Positions 17,982 through 26,688 are shown, counted from the first letter of the stretch. The stretch: 64,000 bases of DNA from Myxococcales bacterium (GCA_012513515.1 JAAZCA010000036.1:43712-107711); one strand, 5' to 3'. The notes: a model not told the origin generated them from the letters alone. Numbers and translations are program-made.

Positions 17982-18971
17982 TTAAGCTTTCCTTAGGTAT
18001 TCCGCTGCGGTTTCCGGAGGGGTCGGATTTATGTAGAAATCGGTTCCTCTTTCAAACCCGGCTATTATGTTGAGGGACGGAGCTATTTCGATGTGCCAGT
18101 GATATATACCCTCAAGGTTTTCACCAAATGGCGATGTGTGCAGCATCATGTTGTATGGAGGATCCTTCAAGGTTTGCTTCATTTTTGTCAGGACGGATTT
18201 CAATATCTCTGCCAAGCAGGTGATTTCGGAATCAGAGATATTTTCAAAAGAGCTTTCGTGCCGCCGCGGCAATATCCATGTTTCAAAGGCGTAACGGGGT
18301 GCAAAAGGACAGATGGCGGCAAATTTTTCATTCAGGAGAACTATCCTGGATTCTTGTTTTATTTCATCATCCAGCATCTTGCAGAATATGCACCCGCCCG
18401 TCGAGCGATTGAACTCTTTGGCAGGTGTGATTTCTTCCGAGAGAGCCTTCGGCGTTATCGGAAGCCCTATTATTTGCGAATGCGGATGTTCACGGCTGGC
18501 TCCGGCGCTCTGTCCATTATTCCTGAAGAGCATGGCATATTTCACCGATCCGAGTTTTTTCATATGATCGAACCTTGCCGTGCAGGTTTTAAGAAAATCC
18601 GAGATTTCTTGGACGCCCAGGTCGGCTAGCGTCACGGAATGTTTTGGCGTTTCGACGATGACCTCGTGGGTTCCGTGTCCTGCCATGTTTTTGTATATGC
18701 CATTCGAATTTAGTTCGGGCAGGGGACCCTCGGCAAGAGCCGCAAATTTGTTAGGGACAACCCTGGTTTTCCATCCCTGGGAATTTGCCTCGGTCCCTTC
18801 CCTTATCGCAAAAACTTCTTCGGGGGTCATCGATTCATTTCCCTGGCAAAAGGGGCAGACCCCCTCTTTGCGCTCCGCTTTTGAGACGGTAAAATCTTCG
18901 GGGCGCTTGGCCCTCTCCGGGCTTATTATTACCCATCTTTCGGTGATTGGATCTTTTCTCAGTTCTGGCAT
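17982..18971 (-). CDS. galT: Galactose-1-phosphate uridylyltransferase
   Basis: A 329-residue HIT-superfamily nucleotidylyltransferase. It shows MPELRKDPITERWVIISP, CPFCQGNE with a zinc-binding CxxC, GTHEVIVETPKH, and the active-site HPHSQ in SREHPHSQIIG near residue 160. A second CxxC follows (CIFCKM). This is the prokaryotic GalT pattern, although some relatives transfer ADP or other groups. It is the last gene of a minus-strand operon (DUF362, DUF4438, Sm_multidrug_ex, galT), 18 bp after the membrane protein. No galK or galE is nearby. Confidence 0.9.
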   Translation of the reverse strand: MPELRKDPITERWVIISPERAKRPEDFTVSKAERKEGVCPFCQGNESMTPEEVFAIREGTEANSQGWKTRVVPNKFAALAEGPLPELNSNGIYKNMAGHGTHEVIVETPKHSVTLADLGVQEISDFLKTCTARFDHMKKLGSVKYAMLFRNNGQSAGASREHPHSQIIGLPITPKALSEEITPAKEFNRSTGGCIFCKMLDDEIKQESRIVLLNEKFAAICPFAPRYAFETWILPRRHESSFENISDSEITCLAEILKSVLTKMKQTLKDPPYNMMLHTSPFGENLEGIYHWHIEIAPSLNIIAGFERGTDFYINPTPPETAAEYLRKA

Positions 18972-18989
18972 TTTGTTTCCTCGTATAAG

Positions 18990-19499
18990 TTAGAAAAAGA
19001 TTTCAAACATTCCGCGTCCGGCTATCGTAGCTGCCGTGACTGCGACCCCTGCCAAAAAAACGCCGATCGTGTTCGCTACATAGAAGTTTTTTCGGCTCAT
19101 TCCAAGAAGGTATGCCCCGACCGCCCCCGAATAGCTGCCGCTTCCGGGCAGAGGTATCGCGACGAATATCGCTATGCCAAGCGTGCCCCATTTCTCCACA
19201 TACGGATGAACTTTTTTCTGAGCGTGTGAGGTGAAGCGGTTCCAAGCTTTTCCTATTAGTGGAATTTTAGACAGGAGCCTCATGATTTTATCGATCATCG
19301 GGTATAGTATGAAACCCAAGATTGCGTTCGCGGCTACGCATATTGTGAACGCCGACAGCCACCACATCCCCATCCCTTCAACGTGAAGGCCGAGTGGAAG
19401 ATCGACTCGTCCACTGAGGATTCCGTATGGAATTGAGGCCCTCAGCTCGAATGCCGGTATCATGGTTATTACGAACAGAATCAGAATATTTTTTATCAT
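18990..19499 (-). CDS. Sm_multidrug_ex family membrane protein
   Basis: A 169-residue protein with about four membrane helices. It matches the small multidrug export protein family in pattern: MIPAFELRASIPYGI near the start, PHPYVEKWG-like basic loop, then IPLPGSGSYSGAVGAYLLGM. The true function of the family is not established despite its name. The ATG at 19499 overlaps the stop of the DUF4438 gene by 4 bp. The much longer open frame upstream runs inside that gene and is not real. Confidence 0.8.
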   Translation of the reverse strand: MIKNILILFVITMIPAFELRASIPYGILSGRVDLPLGLHVEGMGMWWLSAFTICVAANAILGFILYPMIDKIMRLLSKIPLIGKAWNRFTSHAQKKVHPYVEKWGTLGIAIFVAIPLPGSGSYSGAVGAYLLGMSRKNFYVANTIGVFLAGVAVTAATIAGRGMFEIFF

Positions 19500-20386
19500 T
19501 TGATCTTCCGGTATCTGCCGATTTTGAGATATCTGCCTATGTTTGCATCCTTCGATTTTTTTGGGATGATAGCGCCGATTGAACTCGTCATTATCGTAGC
19601 CATCCCGGGGCCGTGACCGGAAAGGTGCGAGTCGCCGTGTATCACTACCGCCACCGTTATCGCGCCGCCACGGTGGCACCATCCGAAGCTTGCATCGCAG
19701 TCCGCTATTGCAACGATGTCTCCCAGCTTCAAATCGAGAAGATCGTTTTGCTCCAGCAAATTTTTATCGGAGGATATCAGGTCGATATCTCCGCTTTTTG
19801 AATGCGTGGATCCCATTCCGGAACCGGTCAACTTTGCGGGAACTATTTTTGCTACCTCCACCTCAAGCTTTTTGCCGAGGGATTTCGGGGACATTTTATG
19901 AAGGAGTTCAGGATCGAGTGAGGATAATGTAATTTCCGGGAAATCCTCCAGACACAGCCCCTGTCCGAAGGTCCTGATCTGTATTTTGTCGTCGAGCGAC
20001 ATCTTTTCAAACACATCCTTTGGGAAATCTATGATTACATGTTCCACTCCGCCATGGTGGCCGGTGACTACTCCTTTTTTGCCAGCCATTTTTCCGCCGA
20101 TGATTACCGCCTCGTTTCCTATGCAGGTCAGGAAATTGAACGCCACGTTGGGGCGTTCCTTTCGCTTTTCCGCATTGTGAACTGTGGAGACGCACGGTTC
20201 TATATGATCGGCCGCCCAGCCAAAAGCCGGATCTCCCACTAGCACGTTGAAGGTGATGCCACCTACGCTGGGGATGTTGTGGATTTTCCCGTCGCTGCCT
20301 ATCTCATTTGGATAGGCCAGCGCCGGAGCTGGCTTGCCCTCGACTGCAATTTTTACCAGGCGCTTTTCGTTCGTCTTAAGCTTCAT
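19496..20386 (-). CDS. DUF4438-type protein
   Basis: A cytoplasmic protein of 296 residues with no signal peptide or membrane helix. Gly/His-rich loops stand out: VTGHHGGVEHVIIDF, IADCDASFGWCHRGGAITVAVV and VIHGDSHLSGHGPGM. These agree with what I recall of the DUF4438 family, which has no known function. The start is ambiguous. The ATG at 20386 has AAAGGG nearby, but a GTG at 20407 overlaps the upstream stop by 4 bp. It is the second gene of a four-gene operon. Confidence 0.65.
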   Translation of the reverse strand: MKLKTNEKRLVKIAVEGKPAPALAYPNEIGSDGKIHNIPSVGGITFNVLVGDPAFGWAADHIEPCVSTVHNAEKRKERPNVAFNFLTCIGNEAVIIGGKMAGKKGVVTGHHGGVEHVIIDFPKDVFEKMSLDDKIQIRTFGQGLCLEDFPEITLSSLDPELLHKMSPKSLGKKLEVEVAKIVPAKLTGSGMGSTHSKSGDIDLISSDKNLLEQNDLLDLKLGDIVAIADCDASFGWCHRGGAITVAVVIHGDSHLSGHGPGMATIMTSSIGAIIPKKSKDANIGRYLKIGRYRKIK

Positions 20387-20403
20387 CGGTACCCTTTCTT
20401 TTG

Positions 20404-21471
20404 TCACAGCTCTACGAGTTTATATTTTCTGCTCCCCAGTCCGATTTTTTTGGCGTATTCGAGTTGCAGGCTGCAATCGAGCTCGGGATGGGCTTTTTTA
20501 AAGACGTCTCCGCTGTTTTGGACTACGAGTTCAAGCGATGCCGCATCTATCGCCACAGGATCTTCCGAGGCGAGTATCCCTACGTCGGCCGCTATCGGTT
20601 TTTCCCTTATTCCAGTGCAGTCGCAATTGGGCGTGATATGGCATACGAAATTAAAATAGTATGCAGGGATATCTTTCACCGCGCCCAGCGCGTATTCCAC
20701 GATGCGCTCCTGAACATTTTTTGTCTCTTCGTTCCATGTGATCGAGAGCGCTGCCGTATGACACGCGATTATGCACTCACCACATCCAGCGCACAGCTTC
20801 TTATCGAGCTCAATCTTTCCGTCGGATAGCTTCAAAGCACTTTGCGCGCACGTAGGGATGCACATGCCGCATCCGACGCACTTTTGTGATGTGACTTTCG
20901 GCGCCGCGGATGAGTGCATTTCAAATTTTCCCTTCCTGGATCCGCATCCCATGCCGATATTTTTTATGGCTCCGCCGAATCCGGTGAGTACGTGACCCTT
21001 GAAATGCGATATTACGAGCATCCTGTCGGCGTTTGTTATTCCGGTGGCGATCTTTACCTTTGAAAAGTGTTTTCCTGGTATCGGTATCTCCCGATGTTCG
21101 TCTCCCAAAAGTCCGTCGGCTATGATTACCGGAATTTGGAGCCTGTTAAGCGAGAAGCCGTGCTCCGCAGCTACCATGAGATGTTCCACCGCATTGTTTC
21201 TGGGGCCATGATAGATCGTGCATGTATCGGTGAGAAATGGTTTTGCCTTTTTGGACTTTGCAGCCCTTATGAACGGGCGGATAAATTCCGGTTTTACATG
21301 ACCGTCTCCACCGCGTTCGCCGAAATGCATCTTAATGGCCAGATATTCACCCTTTGATATCGAGGAGGGGAAGGCGGACCTCTCGATCAGGCTATCTAGT
21401 CGGTCGCGTTTCTCCCACGGAAGAAAAATAACTTCCGGTGCTTTATCGGGATTTGTTTCTGCCAAGATCAT
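20404..21471 (-). CDS. DUF362-domain ferredoxin-type iron-sulfur protein
   Basis: A 355-residue protein made of a DUF362 domain wrapped around two 4Fe-4S ferredoxin motifs, CVGCGMCIPTC (about 197) and CAGCGECIIACHTAA (about 227). DUF362 proteins are redox or maturation factors of unknown target, common in anaerobes. Gly-rich segments GERGGDGHVKPEF and FGGAIKNIGMGCGSRKGK are typical of the family. It is the first gene of the minus-strand operon that continues with DUF4438. Confidence 0.88.
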   Translation of the reverse strand: MILAETNPDKAPEVIFLPWEKRDRLDSLIERSAFPSSISKGEYLAIKMHFGERGGDGHVKPEFIRPFIRAAKSKKAKPFLTDTCTIYHGPRNNAVEHLMVAAEHGFSLNRLQIPVIIADGLLGDEHREIPIPGKHFSKVKIATGITNADRMLVISHFKGHVLTGFGGAIKNIGMGCGSRKGKFEMHSSAAPKVTSQKCVGCGMCIPTCAQSALKLSDGKIELDKKLCAGCGECIIACHTAALSITWNEETKNVQERIVEYALGAVKDIPAYYFNFVCHITPNCDCTGIREKPIAADVGILASEDPVAIDAASLELVVQNSGDVFKKAHPELDCSLQLEYAKKIGLGSRKYKLVEL

Positions 21472-21559
21472 ACCTCCGAAGGGGTTTGATTCATAGGTTA
21501 TGGGCTGGTGTTGTCAATATAAACTCGTCATCAAGGTCATCATCCGTGCATGGTTTTGG

Positions 21560-21650
21560 CTGTGCCGCTTGCGGCGGACAGGTGGGGATTCCATGGCGAT
21601 CGTGACTCGTGATCGGTAACGTCGGCATCCTGTCCGCCCGGTGTAGGTCG
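21560..21650. repeat. Diverged copy of a dispersed palindromic element
   Basis: The stretch contains GCCGCTTGCGGCGGACAGG followed by a GGGATTCC, and later CATCCTGTCCG, so inverted arms CGGACAGG and CCTGTCCG face each other. It resembles the element at 26631-26688 (GCCGCTTTCTGCGGCGGGG, then AGGAATCC). The 280 bases between the flanking genes hold nothing else that I can identify. Confidence 0.35.
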
Positions 21651-21752
21651 GTTTAAAATTTGTTGTAACGACAGCGGTTTTCGACCGTAATTTATCCCTT
21701 GCAGCGTCCGATAACATTGGCTATTACCTCAATCAGCGAAGAGGAGCTGCGT

Positions 21753-22370
21753 ATGAAATATAAGATATTGAAATACATAGGTTTTTTTGGGTTGCTGTGC
21801 GTTATTTCGCTTTTTCCGTCCAACTCCATAGCCTGCGGACATGAGGGGGTCTATCTTGGCGTCGGTTACTCCCAACTATTCATGTTCACGAACGCCATTC
21901 AAAATAATCCTTTTGGCGGTGGGGCGAAGGTTAAGTTCGGCCCCGGATACGGCGGCCATTTCATCGTTGGATACGATTTTCCGGGCTCTCGCTGGGGAAT
22001 TCAGATCCCGTTTGAAATAAACAGGCTAAAGCTCAACCAGAGCGAATGGGTGAATTTCATCGACCTGTCGCTTGAGGGGGTCCTTCACATAGTGGAATGG
22101 AAAAACGGGGTCGACTTCCATCTGGTAGGAGGTGCGGGATGGTCTTACTTGACGGACGGGTCTATTGATAACAACAGCCAGGCAGGAGGCATTTCTGCGA
22201 GCTTTGGCCCTGGGCTTTCCTATTATTTTGCCCGGACTGAAAAGGTGAGCGCCTCGCTCACCCTCGAGGCGCCGTTTCGTTTCATACGCTTTTTCGGAGA
22301 CAATATCTCCAGAGGCGGGGCCTCCGTCTTTGCATTTCCAATCAGAATCGGAATGCAGGTCGGCTTCTAG
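21753..22370 (+). CDS. Putative small outer-membrane beta-barrel protein
   Basis: A 205-residue protein with a signal peptide (about 1-27, ending NSIA). Alternating hydrophobic/aromatic strands and Gly-rich turns follow, as in eight-stranded OmpW/OmpX-like barrels (GVGYSQLFMF, GPGYGGHFIVGYDF, HLVGGAGWSYL). The last strand is PIRIGMQVGF, ending in Phe as outer-membrane proteins often do. GAGGAG precedes the ATG. I do not recognise a named family. Confidence 0.65.
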   Translation: MKYKILKYIGFFGLLCVISLFPSNSIACGHEGVYLGVGYSQLFMFTNAIQNNPFGGGAKVKFGPGYGGHFIVGYDFPGSRWGIQIPFEINRLKLNQSEWVNFIDLSLEGVLHIVEWKNGVDFHLVGGAGWSYLTDGSIDNNSQAGGISASFGPGLSYYFARTEKVSASLTLEAPFRFIRFFGDNISRGGASVFAFPIRIGMQVGF

Positions 22371-22396
22371 TACGCATTTTTGGCAAATCCTCTTAT

Positions 22397-22423
22397 TTGA
22401 CAGCTAAAGCGGGGCGCGATAAT
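22397..22423 (+). promoter_or_regulatory. Candidate promoter before the beta-propeller gene
   Basis: A perfect TTGACA at 22397-22402 is followed 15 bases later by GATAAT at 22418-22423. The spacer is short, and the likely start of transcription is almost at the ATG at 22432. That ATG also lacks a Shine-Dalgarno, so the mRNA may be leaderless. Confidence 0.35.
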
Positions 22424-22431
22424 CTCATCTC

Positions 22432-23289
22432 ATGAAAAAACTAATATCCCTTGTCTGTTTTTTCTCCCTGATTTCATCTGTCGCATCGGCTTTCGAGACC
22501 ATTGGGTTTCAAAATCCCTACGGAGTTGCGGTAGATCCTGACTCCGGAAGCATATATGTTTCAAACATCAACGGCCCCTATGATTCGCGTGATGGAAACG
22601 GGTTTATATCCAAACTGAGGGGGGATGGAACCGTCGATCAGATGAGATATCTTGGAGGCGAGTCGGGCAGCGTTACGATGAACGCCCCCAAGGGAATGGC
22701 GGTCGTAGGAGGCAAGCTCTATGCAGCGGACATAGACAAGTTGCGCGTCTTCGATTTACGCAAGGGAACCTTTCTTTATAATATCAACTTTGGCGACTAC
22801 CTCGTCCGTCATCTGGTAGGAATAATCAAGGGGCCTGACAGGGCGCTTTATGTTACGGATGGTCCGGCCAATATCATCTACAGGATCGATCCGGATAGGC
22901 AGCATGAGGTCACGCTCTTTGCATCCGGCGATTTTTTAGGTGAGCCCCATGGGATATGCTGGCATCCCGTTCGTGAGATATTTATGATCTTGGGCTGGGC
23001 CTCCGGAGAGCTTTCGCATCTGGATAAAATCGGGAAGAGACAGATTCTGCCGTCTGTTTCAGTTCCCAGAATGGAGGGATGTGCCGTCGATAGCGCTGGG
23101 AATGTTTATCTATCCAGCGAATCGTTGGGCACTATATTCAGGCTTTCGACGGCATTATCGCTTTTTCCGTTTTCGATCAATGAAGGGAGTCCCGTCGGGA
23201 TATTGTACAGGGAATCGGCAAAAGATCTCATATCCGTATCGATGGATTCCAACAAAGTGAAGAGTTTTTTGGTGGATAACGAAAAGTAA
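22432..23289 (+). CDS. Exported NHL/SMP-30-like beta-propeller protein
   Basis: A 285-residue protein with a signal peptide (about 1-20, ending SVASA). Repeated blades follow with the pattern PYGVAVDPDSGSIYVSN, APKGMAVVGGKLYAAD, PDRALYVTDG, EPHGICWHP and GCAVDSAGNVYLSS, that is, about five or six NHL/SMP-30-type units. It probably folds as a six-bladed propeller in the periplasm. No catalytic residues can be assigned. No ribosome binding site is visible before the ATG. Confidence 0.7.
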   Translation: MKKLISLVCFFSLISSVASAFETIGFQNPYGVAVDPDSGSIYVSNINGPYDSRDGNGFISKLRGDGTVDQMRYLGGESGSVTMNAPKGMAVVGGKLYAADIDKLRVFDLRKGTFLYNINFGDYLVRHLVGIIKGPDRALYVTDGPANIIYRIDPDRQHEVTLFASGDFLGEPHGICWHPVREIFMILGWASGELSHLDKIGKRQILPSVSVPRMEGCAVDSAGNVYLSSESLGTIFRLSTALSLFPFSINEGSPVGILYRESAKDLISVSMDSNKVKSFLVDNEK

Positions 23290-23293
23290 TCGA

Positions 23294-24469
23294 TCAGAAA
23301 CGCTTGTAGTCGAAGGATATGCTCTCCGCGTTGCAGAGCCTTTTTTCGATGCAGGAGTTGCACTTTACATCCGGATCTATCTTTTCCCATACAGTTGGCG
23401 TTTCCATACAGAGATACACCTTGTGCCGCGGGAGTTTGGACAGGAGTTTTTCGTACAGCGGTCTGTATGCATCTTCGCGTATGAAGCGCAGATAGCGCAT
23501 CTTTCCGTTGGAAGGGACGAATTCGCCGGTGTATATCTTTGTGTCAGGAAATCTCCTCGATGCGATACGAGAAAGGTCTTTTGGAAAACGAAGAAGCCCT
23601 AAGCTTATCCATGATATCTGCCTAGGCTCGAGTTTTTCAAATATTTTGTCGACGACGTCGAGGTATGCTTGGATCTCCGATGTCGCATCTTTTATTATTA
23701 TGATGGGATCGAAGTGAAAGCCGACCCCGTAGCCCGCCGATGACACTTTTGCCGCAGCTTCTAGCCTTTCTTCAAGCGATGAGGTGTTCCTCTCTTCGGA
23801 TGCGATATAAGCCGGAGTGTTTATTGACCACGAAACCACGGTCCGGTTTCTGTGACGAAGTTCCATAAGCGAATCGACGCAAAGCGACTTTGTTTTTAGC
23901 TCCAGAATTGCATTTTTTTTTGACGCGAAGAATGGGACTAACAGACTCGCCGACTCGGTGATCGGGTCGAGCGCTAGACTATCTCCGAGTTCGCCGGTTC
24001 CGATACGGAAGAACTTTCCTTCCTCCTTGGCCAGAAACGCTGAAACCTCAGCCAATATTTCCTCGACGTTTACGTAGACGGTGGTCCGTGGATTGTTGTA
24101 CAGGTACGACTGCAGTATGCAGTAGCTGCATTCCATCGGGCATCCCGAGACGAGATCCAGAACGCGATAATTGCAGCAAAGATGTCCTTCTCCTATTCCT
24201 TGGCAGAGTTTAAAAGCCTGACCTTTGTGGGCTGTAAGAACCATCTGGTTTTTGGCGCTGGCCGCGTCGGTCGGACGTTTGAGGGTTCTCACATCATCGA
24301 CGATATCTACTTCGATATCCTTGAGTTTGTTCATGATGCGTATCGTTTGTGGATGATCGGCCACGGATGCGTCGATCCAGACGTGTTCCGGCGTGAAGGG
24401 AAACGCACTAGTTTTTATTTTTCTGGAAGGCAGCCTTCTGACCTTCGAATCATGAGCAACTGTGGACAT
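23294..24469 (-). CDS. SPL-family radical SAM protein (spore photoproduct lyase-like)
   Basis: A 391-residue radical SAM protein. The cluster motif is CPMECSYCILQ (CxxxCxxC) near residue 118. Flanking text such as LVSGCPMECSYCILQSYL, FFRIGTGELGDSLALDP and VVSWSINTPAY is typical of the SplB/spore-photolyase-like group, which in non-sporeformers has no proven role but may repair DNA photoproducts. A Cys-rich C-terminal part (CNSCIEKRLCN) may bind a further cofactor or be structural. It is co-directional with the ParB-like gene upstream (64 bp gap). Confidence 0.85.
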   Translation of the reverse strand: MSTVAHDSKVRRLPSRKIKTSAFPFTPEHVWIDASVADHPQTIRIMNKLKDIEVDIVDDVRTLKRPTDAASAKNQMVLTAHKGQAFKLCQGIGEGHLCCNYRVLDLVSGCPMECSYCILQSYLYNNPRTTVYVNVEEILAEVSAFLAKEEGKFFRIGTGELGDSLALDPITESASLLVPFFASKKNAILELKTKSLCVDSLMELRHRNRTVVSWSINTPAYIASEERNTSSLEERLEAAAKVSSAGYGVGFHFDPIIIIKDATSEIQAYLDVVDKIFEKLEPRQISWISLGLLRFPKDLSRIASRRFPDTKIYTGEFVPSNGKMRYLRFIREDAYRPLYEKLLSKLPRHKVYLCMETPTVWEKIDPDVKCNSCIEKRLCNAESISFDYKRF

Positions 24470-24533
24470 GGTTGCACCCTTACATATTAAGTATAGTTCT
24501 TGTCATGAATTTTTGTGGTCCCTGACGAAAAAA

Positions 24534-25505
24534 TCAGGCGCGATACCATTCGAAAATCTGCTGCCACTTCTGTTTTTCGAACGCATCCTGAATTTTCTTG
24601 ATGACCGCGTCGAGCTCTCCGGGATGTGAGAACTGGCATTCCAGTTTCATGTTTCTGTTTTCGAAATACGGATCGGCGACGACCCTTGCCGAATCGGGGA
24701 GTTCCAGCCCCTGAATCAACTCTGCGAGCTGACGCTGCCTCTGAGAGAGCTGCGGCAGGCGGATACCCTTGAGGGCCTTCCTGAGCGCATTGACTTTATC
24801 GGCCGAAGGTGCGGCCGGATTGGCTACGACCTGAAGCAGCTGGTAGCGATGAAGTATTTCCTCGACCGACAGCGCATCACGAGCTGAAATCTCACGCAGA
24901 AGCGAGAGCAGCTCGTTTAGCTTATTCGTAGAAGGGCGGATGTGAGTCAAAACCGCCAAAAGCGCCTGCTGCGTGGACGGGGTGAACTCAGCTATTCTGC
25001 TGGCTGAAGAAAGCGCGATATCATTGTTTACCACATGATTCTTGAGTGGTTCGGTGAGCGCGCCCAGAGAGAGCAACTGATGGAGTATCTTGAAACTCTG
25101 TTCTTCACCCAACAAGGGCAGGAACTGTTTCGTGAGATCTTCATCGGACATCGAATAGAACTGTTTCAGCTTTGTGAGTGCGATGCTCTTTTCGACCAGA
25201 TTCAATCGGCGCGATATCGCGTTGTCGTGCAGATTCCACAGAAATGCCTGCGTCGGCGACAGGTCGTTGTGCTCATAGAGCATCGCCGGGATAGATTGCC
25301 TCTCCAGCTCCTGCATAGCCAAAACGCGTTTGTAGCCGGTGACTATCTGGTATGTTCCCTCCGGAGTATGCCGCACAGTGATCGGCTGGATGATTCCTAC
25401 CTGCTTGATCGAACGTTTCAACTCCTCGATCTTAGGGGAAAAGGTTATGCGGTAGCTGTCATCCGCAATGTTTAGACTGGAAACGTTTATGTATTGGAGT
25501 AACAT
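24534..25505 (-). CDS. ParB/Spo0J-like DNA-binding protein, no ParA partner nearby
   Basis: A 323-residue protein with an N-terminal ParB-type CTPase/nuclease fold. It shows ELKRSIKQVGIIQPITVR (about 29-46) and QIVTGYKRVLAMQELERQSIPAM, where GERR is replaced by GYKR. A central helix-turn-helix region (about 100-200) follows, then a C-terminal helical part. It is larger and more diverged than chromosomal ParB and there is no ParA beside it. A role as a specialised regulator or a locus-specific ParB relative is possible. It is divergent from the tadA gene and upstream of the radical SAM gene. Confidence 0.72.
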   Translation of the reverse strand: MLLQYINVSSLNIADDSYRITFSPKIEELKRSIKQVGIIQPITVRHTPEGTYQIVTGYKRVLAMQELERQSIPAMLYEHNDLSPTQAFLWNLHDNAISRRLNLVEKSIALTKLKQFYSMSDEDLTKQFLPLLGEEQSFKILHQLLSLGALTEPLKNHVVNNDIALSSASRIAEFTPSTQQALLAVLTHIRPSTNKLNELLSLLREISARDALSVEEILHRYQLLQVVANPAAPSADKVNALRKALKGIRLPQLSQRQRQLAELIQGLELPDSARVVADPYFENRNMKLECQFSHPGELDAVIKKIQDAFEKQKWQQIFEWYRA

Positions 25506-25594
25506 GGCGGCGGATAATGGAGAAGTCCTTCCAGAATTGCAATATTAATCTTTATCCGAATCTGATTTTTTGAAAAATTTTGGAGGCCTCTTTG

Positions 25595-26068
25595 ATGAAG
25601 GAAAAAAATCTCGAAGAAACTTTTATGAAAGCCGCTGTGGCACAGGCGGTGCGGGCGGGAGAATTAGACGAGGTACCAATTGGAGCGGTTGCGGTTTTGG
25701 GCAACAAAATAATAGCCAGGGCGCACAACCTTCGTGAAAAAAAACAGGATCCGCTAGGTCACGCCGAAATTTTGCTGATCGAAAAGGCGGCGAAAAAAAT
25801 GAAAAGCTGGAGGCTGGATGGCGTCACCATATATGTTACATGCGAGCCTTGTGTGATGTGTGCGGGAGCTATTTTGCAGTCGAGGGTGAAGAGGGTTGTA
25901 TTTGGCTGTTTCGATCCGAAGGCGGGAGCGGTAGGTTCCCTCTTCAACCTGTCGAACGATAGAAGGCTAAATCACAGATTCGAGGTGAAAAGCGGGGTTA
26001 TGGGAAAACAGTGTGCAGCTCTCCTCTCCGAATTTTTCAGGCGGAAGCGGAAGAAAAAATGCAAATAA
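25595..26068 (+). CDS. tadA: tRNA-specific adenosine deaminase TadA
   Basis: Deaminates A34 to inosine in tRNA-Arg(ACG). The 157-residue protein has the cytidine-deaminase fold zinc motifs GHAEILLIE (His and catalytic Glu) and PCVMCAGA (two Cys ligands). Length agrees with the family. The ATG at 25595 has GGAGG in front; a TTG five codons upstream overlaps that site. The unrelated pilus gene name tadA applies to another locus in this window. A terminator follows at 26085. Confidence 0.95.
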   Translation: MKEKNLEETFMKAAVAQAVRAGELDEVPIGAVAVLGNKIIARAHNLREKKQDPLGHAEILLIEKAAKKMKSWRLDGVTIYVTCEPCVMCAGAILQSRVKRVVFGCFDPKAGAVGSLFNLSNDRRLNHRFEVKSGVMGKQCAALLSEFFRRKRKKKCK

Positions 26069-26084
26069 CATCTCCTCTCCTCAC

Positions 26085-26115
26085 AAAAAACCCGCGCTTT
26101 CGCACGGGTTTTTTT
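26085..26115. terminator. Intrinsic terminator between tadA and tRNA-Ser
   Basis: An A-run, a CCCG/CGGG stem with a CTTT-type loop, and a nine-base T-run on the plus strand. The symmetric A and T runs suggest it can end both the deaminase gene and the convergent tRNA-Ser transcript. Confidence 0.85.
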
Positions 26116-26119
26116 GTTG

Positions 26120-26206
26120 CGGAGAGGGAGGGATTCGAACCCTCGGTACCCAGAAGGGTACAACGGTTTTCGAGACCGCCCCGTTCGACCGCTCCGGCAC
26201 CTCTCC
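26120..26206 (-). tRNA. tRNA-Ser(CGA)
   Basis: An 87-base class II tRNA on the minus strand. The acceptor stem GGAGAGG/CCTCTCC, the long variable arm, the T-arm GAGGGTTCGAATCCCTC and an anticodon loop CTCGAAA (anticodon CGA, reads UCG) are all visible. The discriminator base is G, as expected for serine tRNAs. The CCA end is not encoded. Confidence 0.95.
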
Positions 26207-26213
26207 AGTATTT

Positions 26214-26579
26214 GCGTTATGCTGGCGACGACTGTAGGTCGGTGCTAGTCATTACGCAAATACTGGCCCGCCAAAGTTTTAGTGGCGGGCTCTTTCAGCA
26301 AGTTTTCAACAACTTTTCTGCCTTCGCCTGTTTTTAGAAATCGTTCACATTTCATTGCGTTATGCTGGCGACGACTGTAGGTCGGTGCTAGTCATTACGC
26401 AAATATTGGCCCGCCAAAGTTTTAGTGGCGGGCTCTTTCAGCAAGTTTTCAACAACTTTTCTGCCTTCGCCTGTTTTTAGAAATCGTTCACATTTCATTG
26501 CGTTATGCTGGCGACGACTGTAGGTCGGCGCTAGTCATTACGCAAATACTGGCCCGCCAAAGTTTTAGTGGCGGGCTCT
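26214..26579. repeat. 143-bp tandem repeat, 2.6 copies
   Basis: Copies run 26214-26356, 26357-26499 and a partial 26500-26579, almost identical (a few C/T and G/A changes). Each unit starts with a long imperfect hairpin, TTGCGTTATG facing CATTACGCAA, with inner arms CTGGCGACGAC and GTCGGTGCTAG around TGTAG. A second hairpin GCCCGCCA/TGGCGGGC followed by CTCTTT follows, shaped like an intrinsic terminator on the plus strand. The array sits directly upstream of the minus-strand tRNA-Ser, where its promoter should be. Confidence 0.9.
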
Positions 26580-26630
26580 CCACTGAGGTTTCTGAGTCCT
26601 CGATTTAAGCACTTGATGATGACAATATTT

Positions 26631-26688
26631 CCGTCATTCCTGCACTGTAAGCCGCTTTCTGCGGCGGGGCAGGAATCCAGTTACGGAC
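26631..26688. repeat. Dispersed GTCATTCC-type palindromic element
   Basis: Reads CCGTCATTCCTGCA, then CTGTAAGCCGC, then GCGGCGG and GGGGCAGGAATCC. The first and last parts are inverted (ATTCCTGC against GCAGGAAT). It is related to the copies in the larger elements at 51402-51663 and 63792-64000 by the GTCATTCC and CTGTAAGCCGC words. Confidence 0.7.

Noticed and set aside
26214-26579. CRISPR array
   Set aside because: The repeat unit is 143 bp with no variable spacers, and no cas genes are present.
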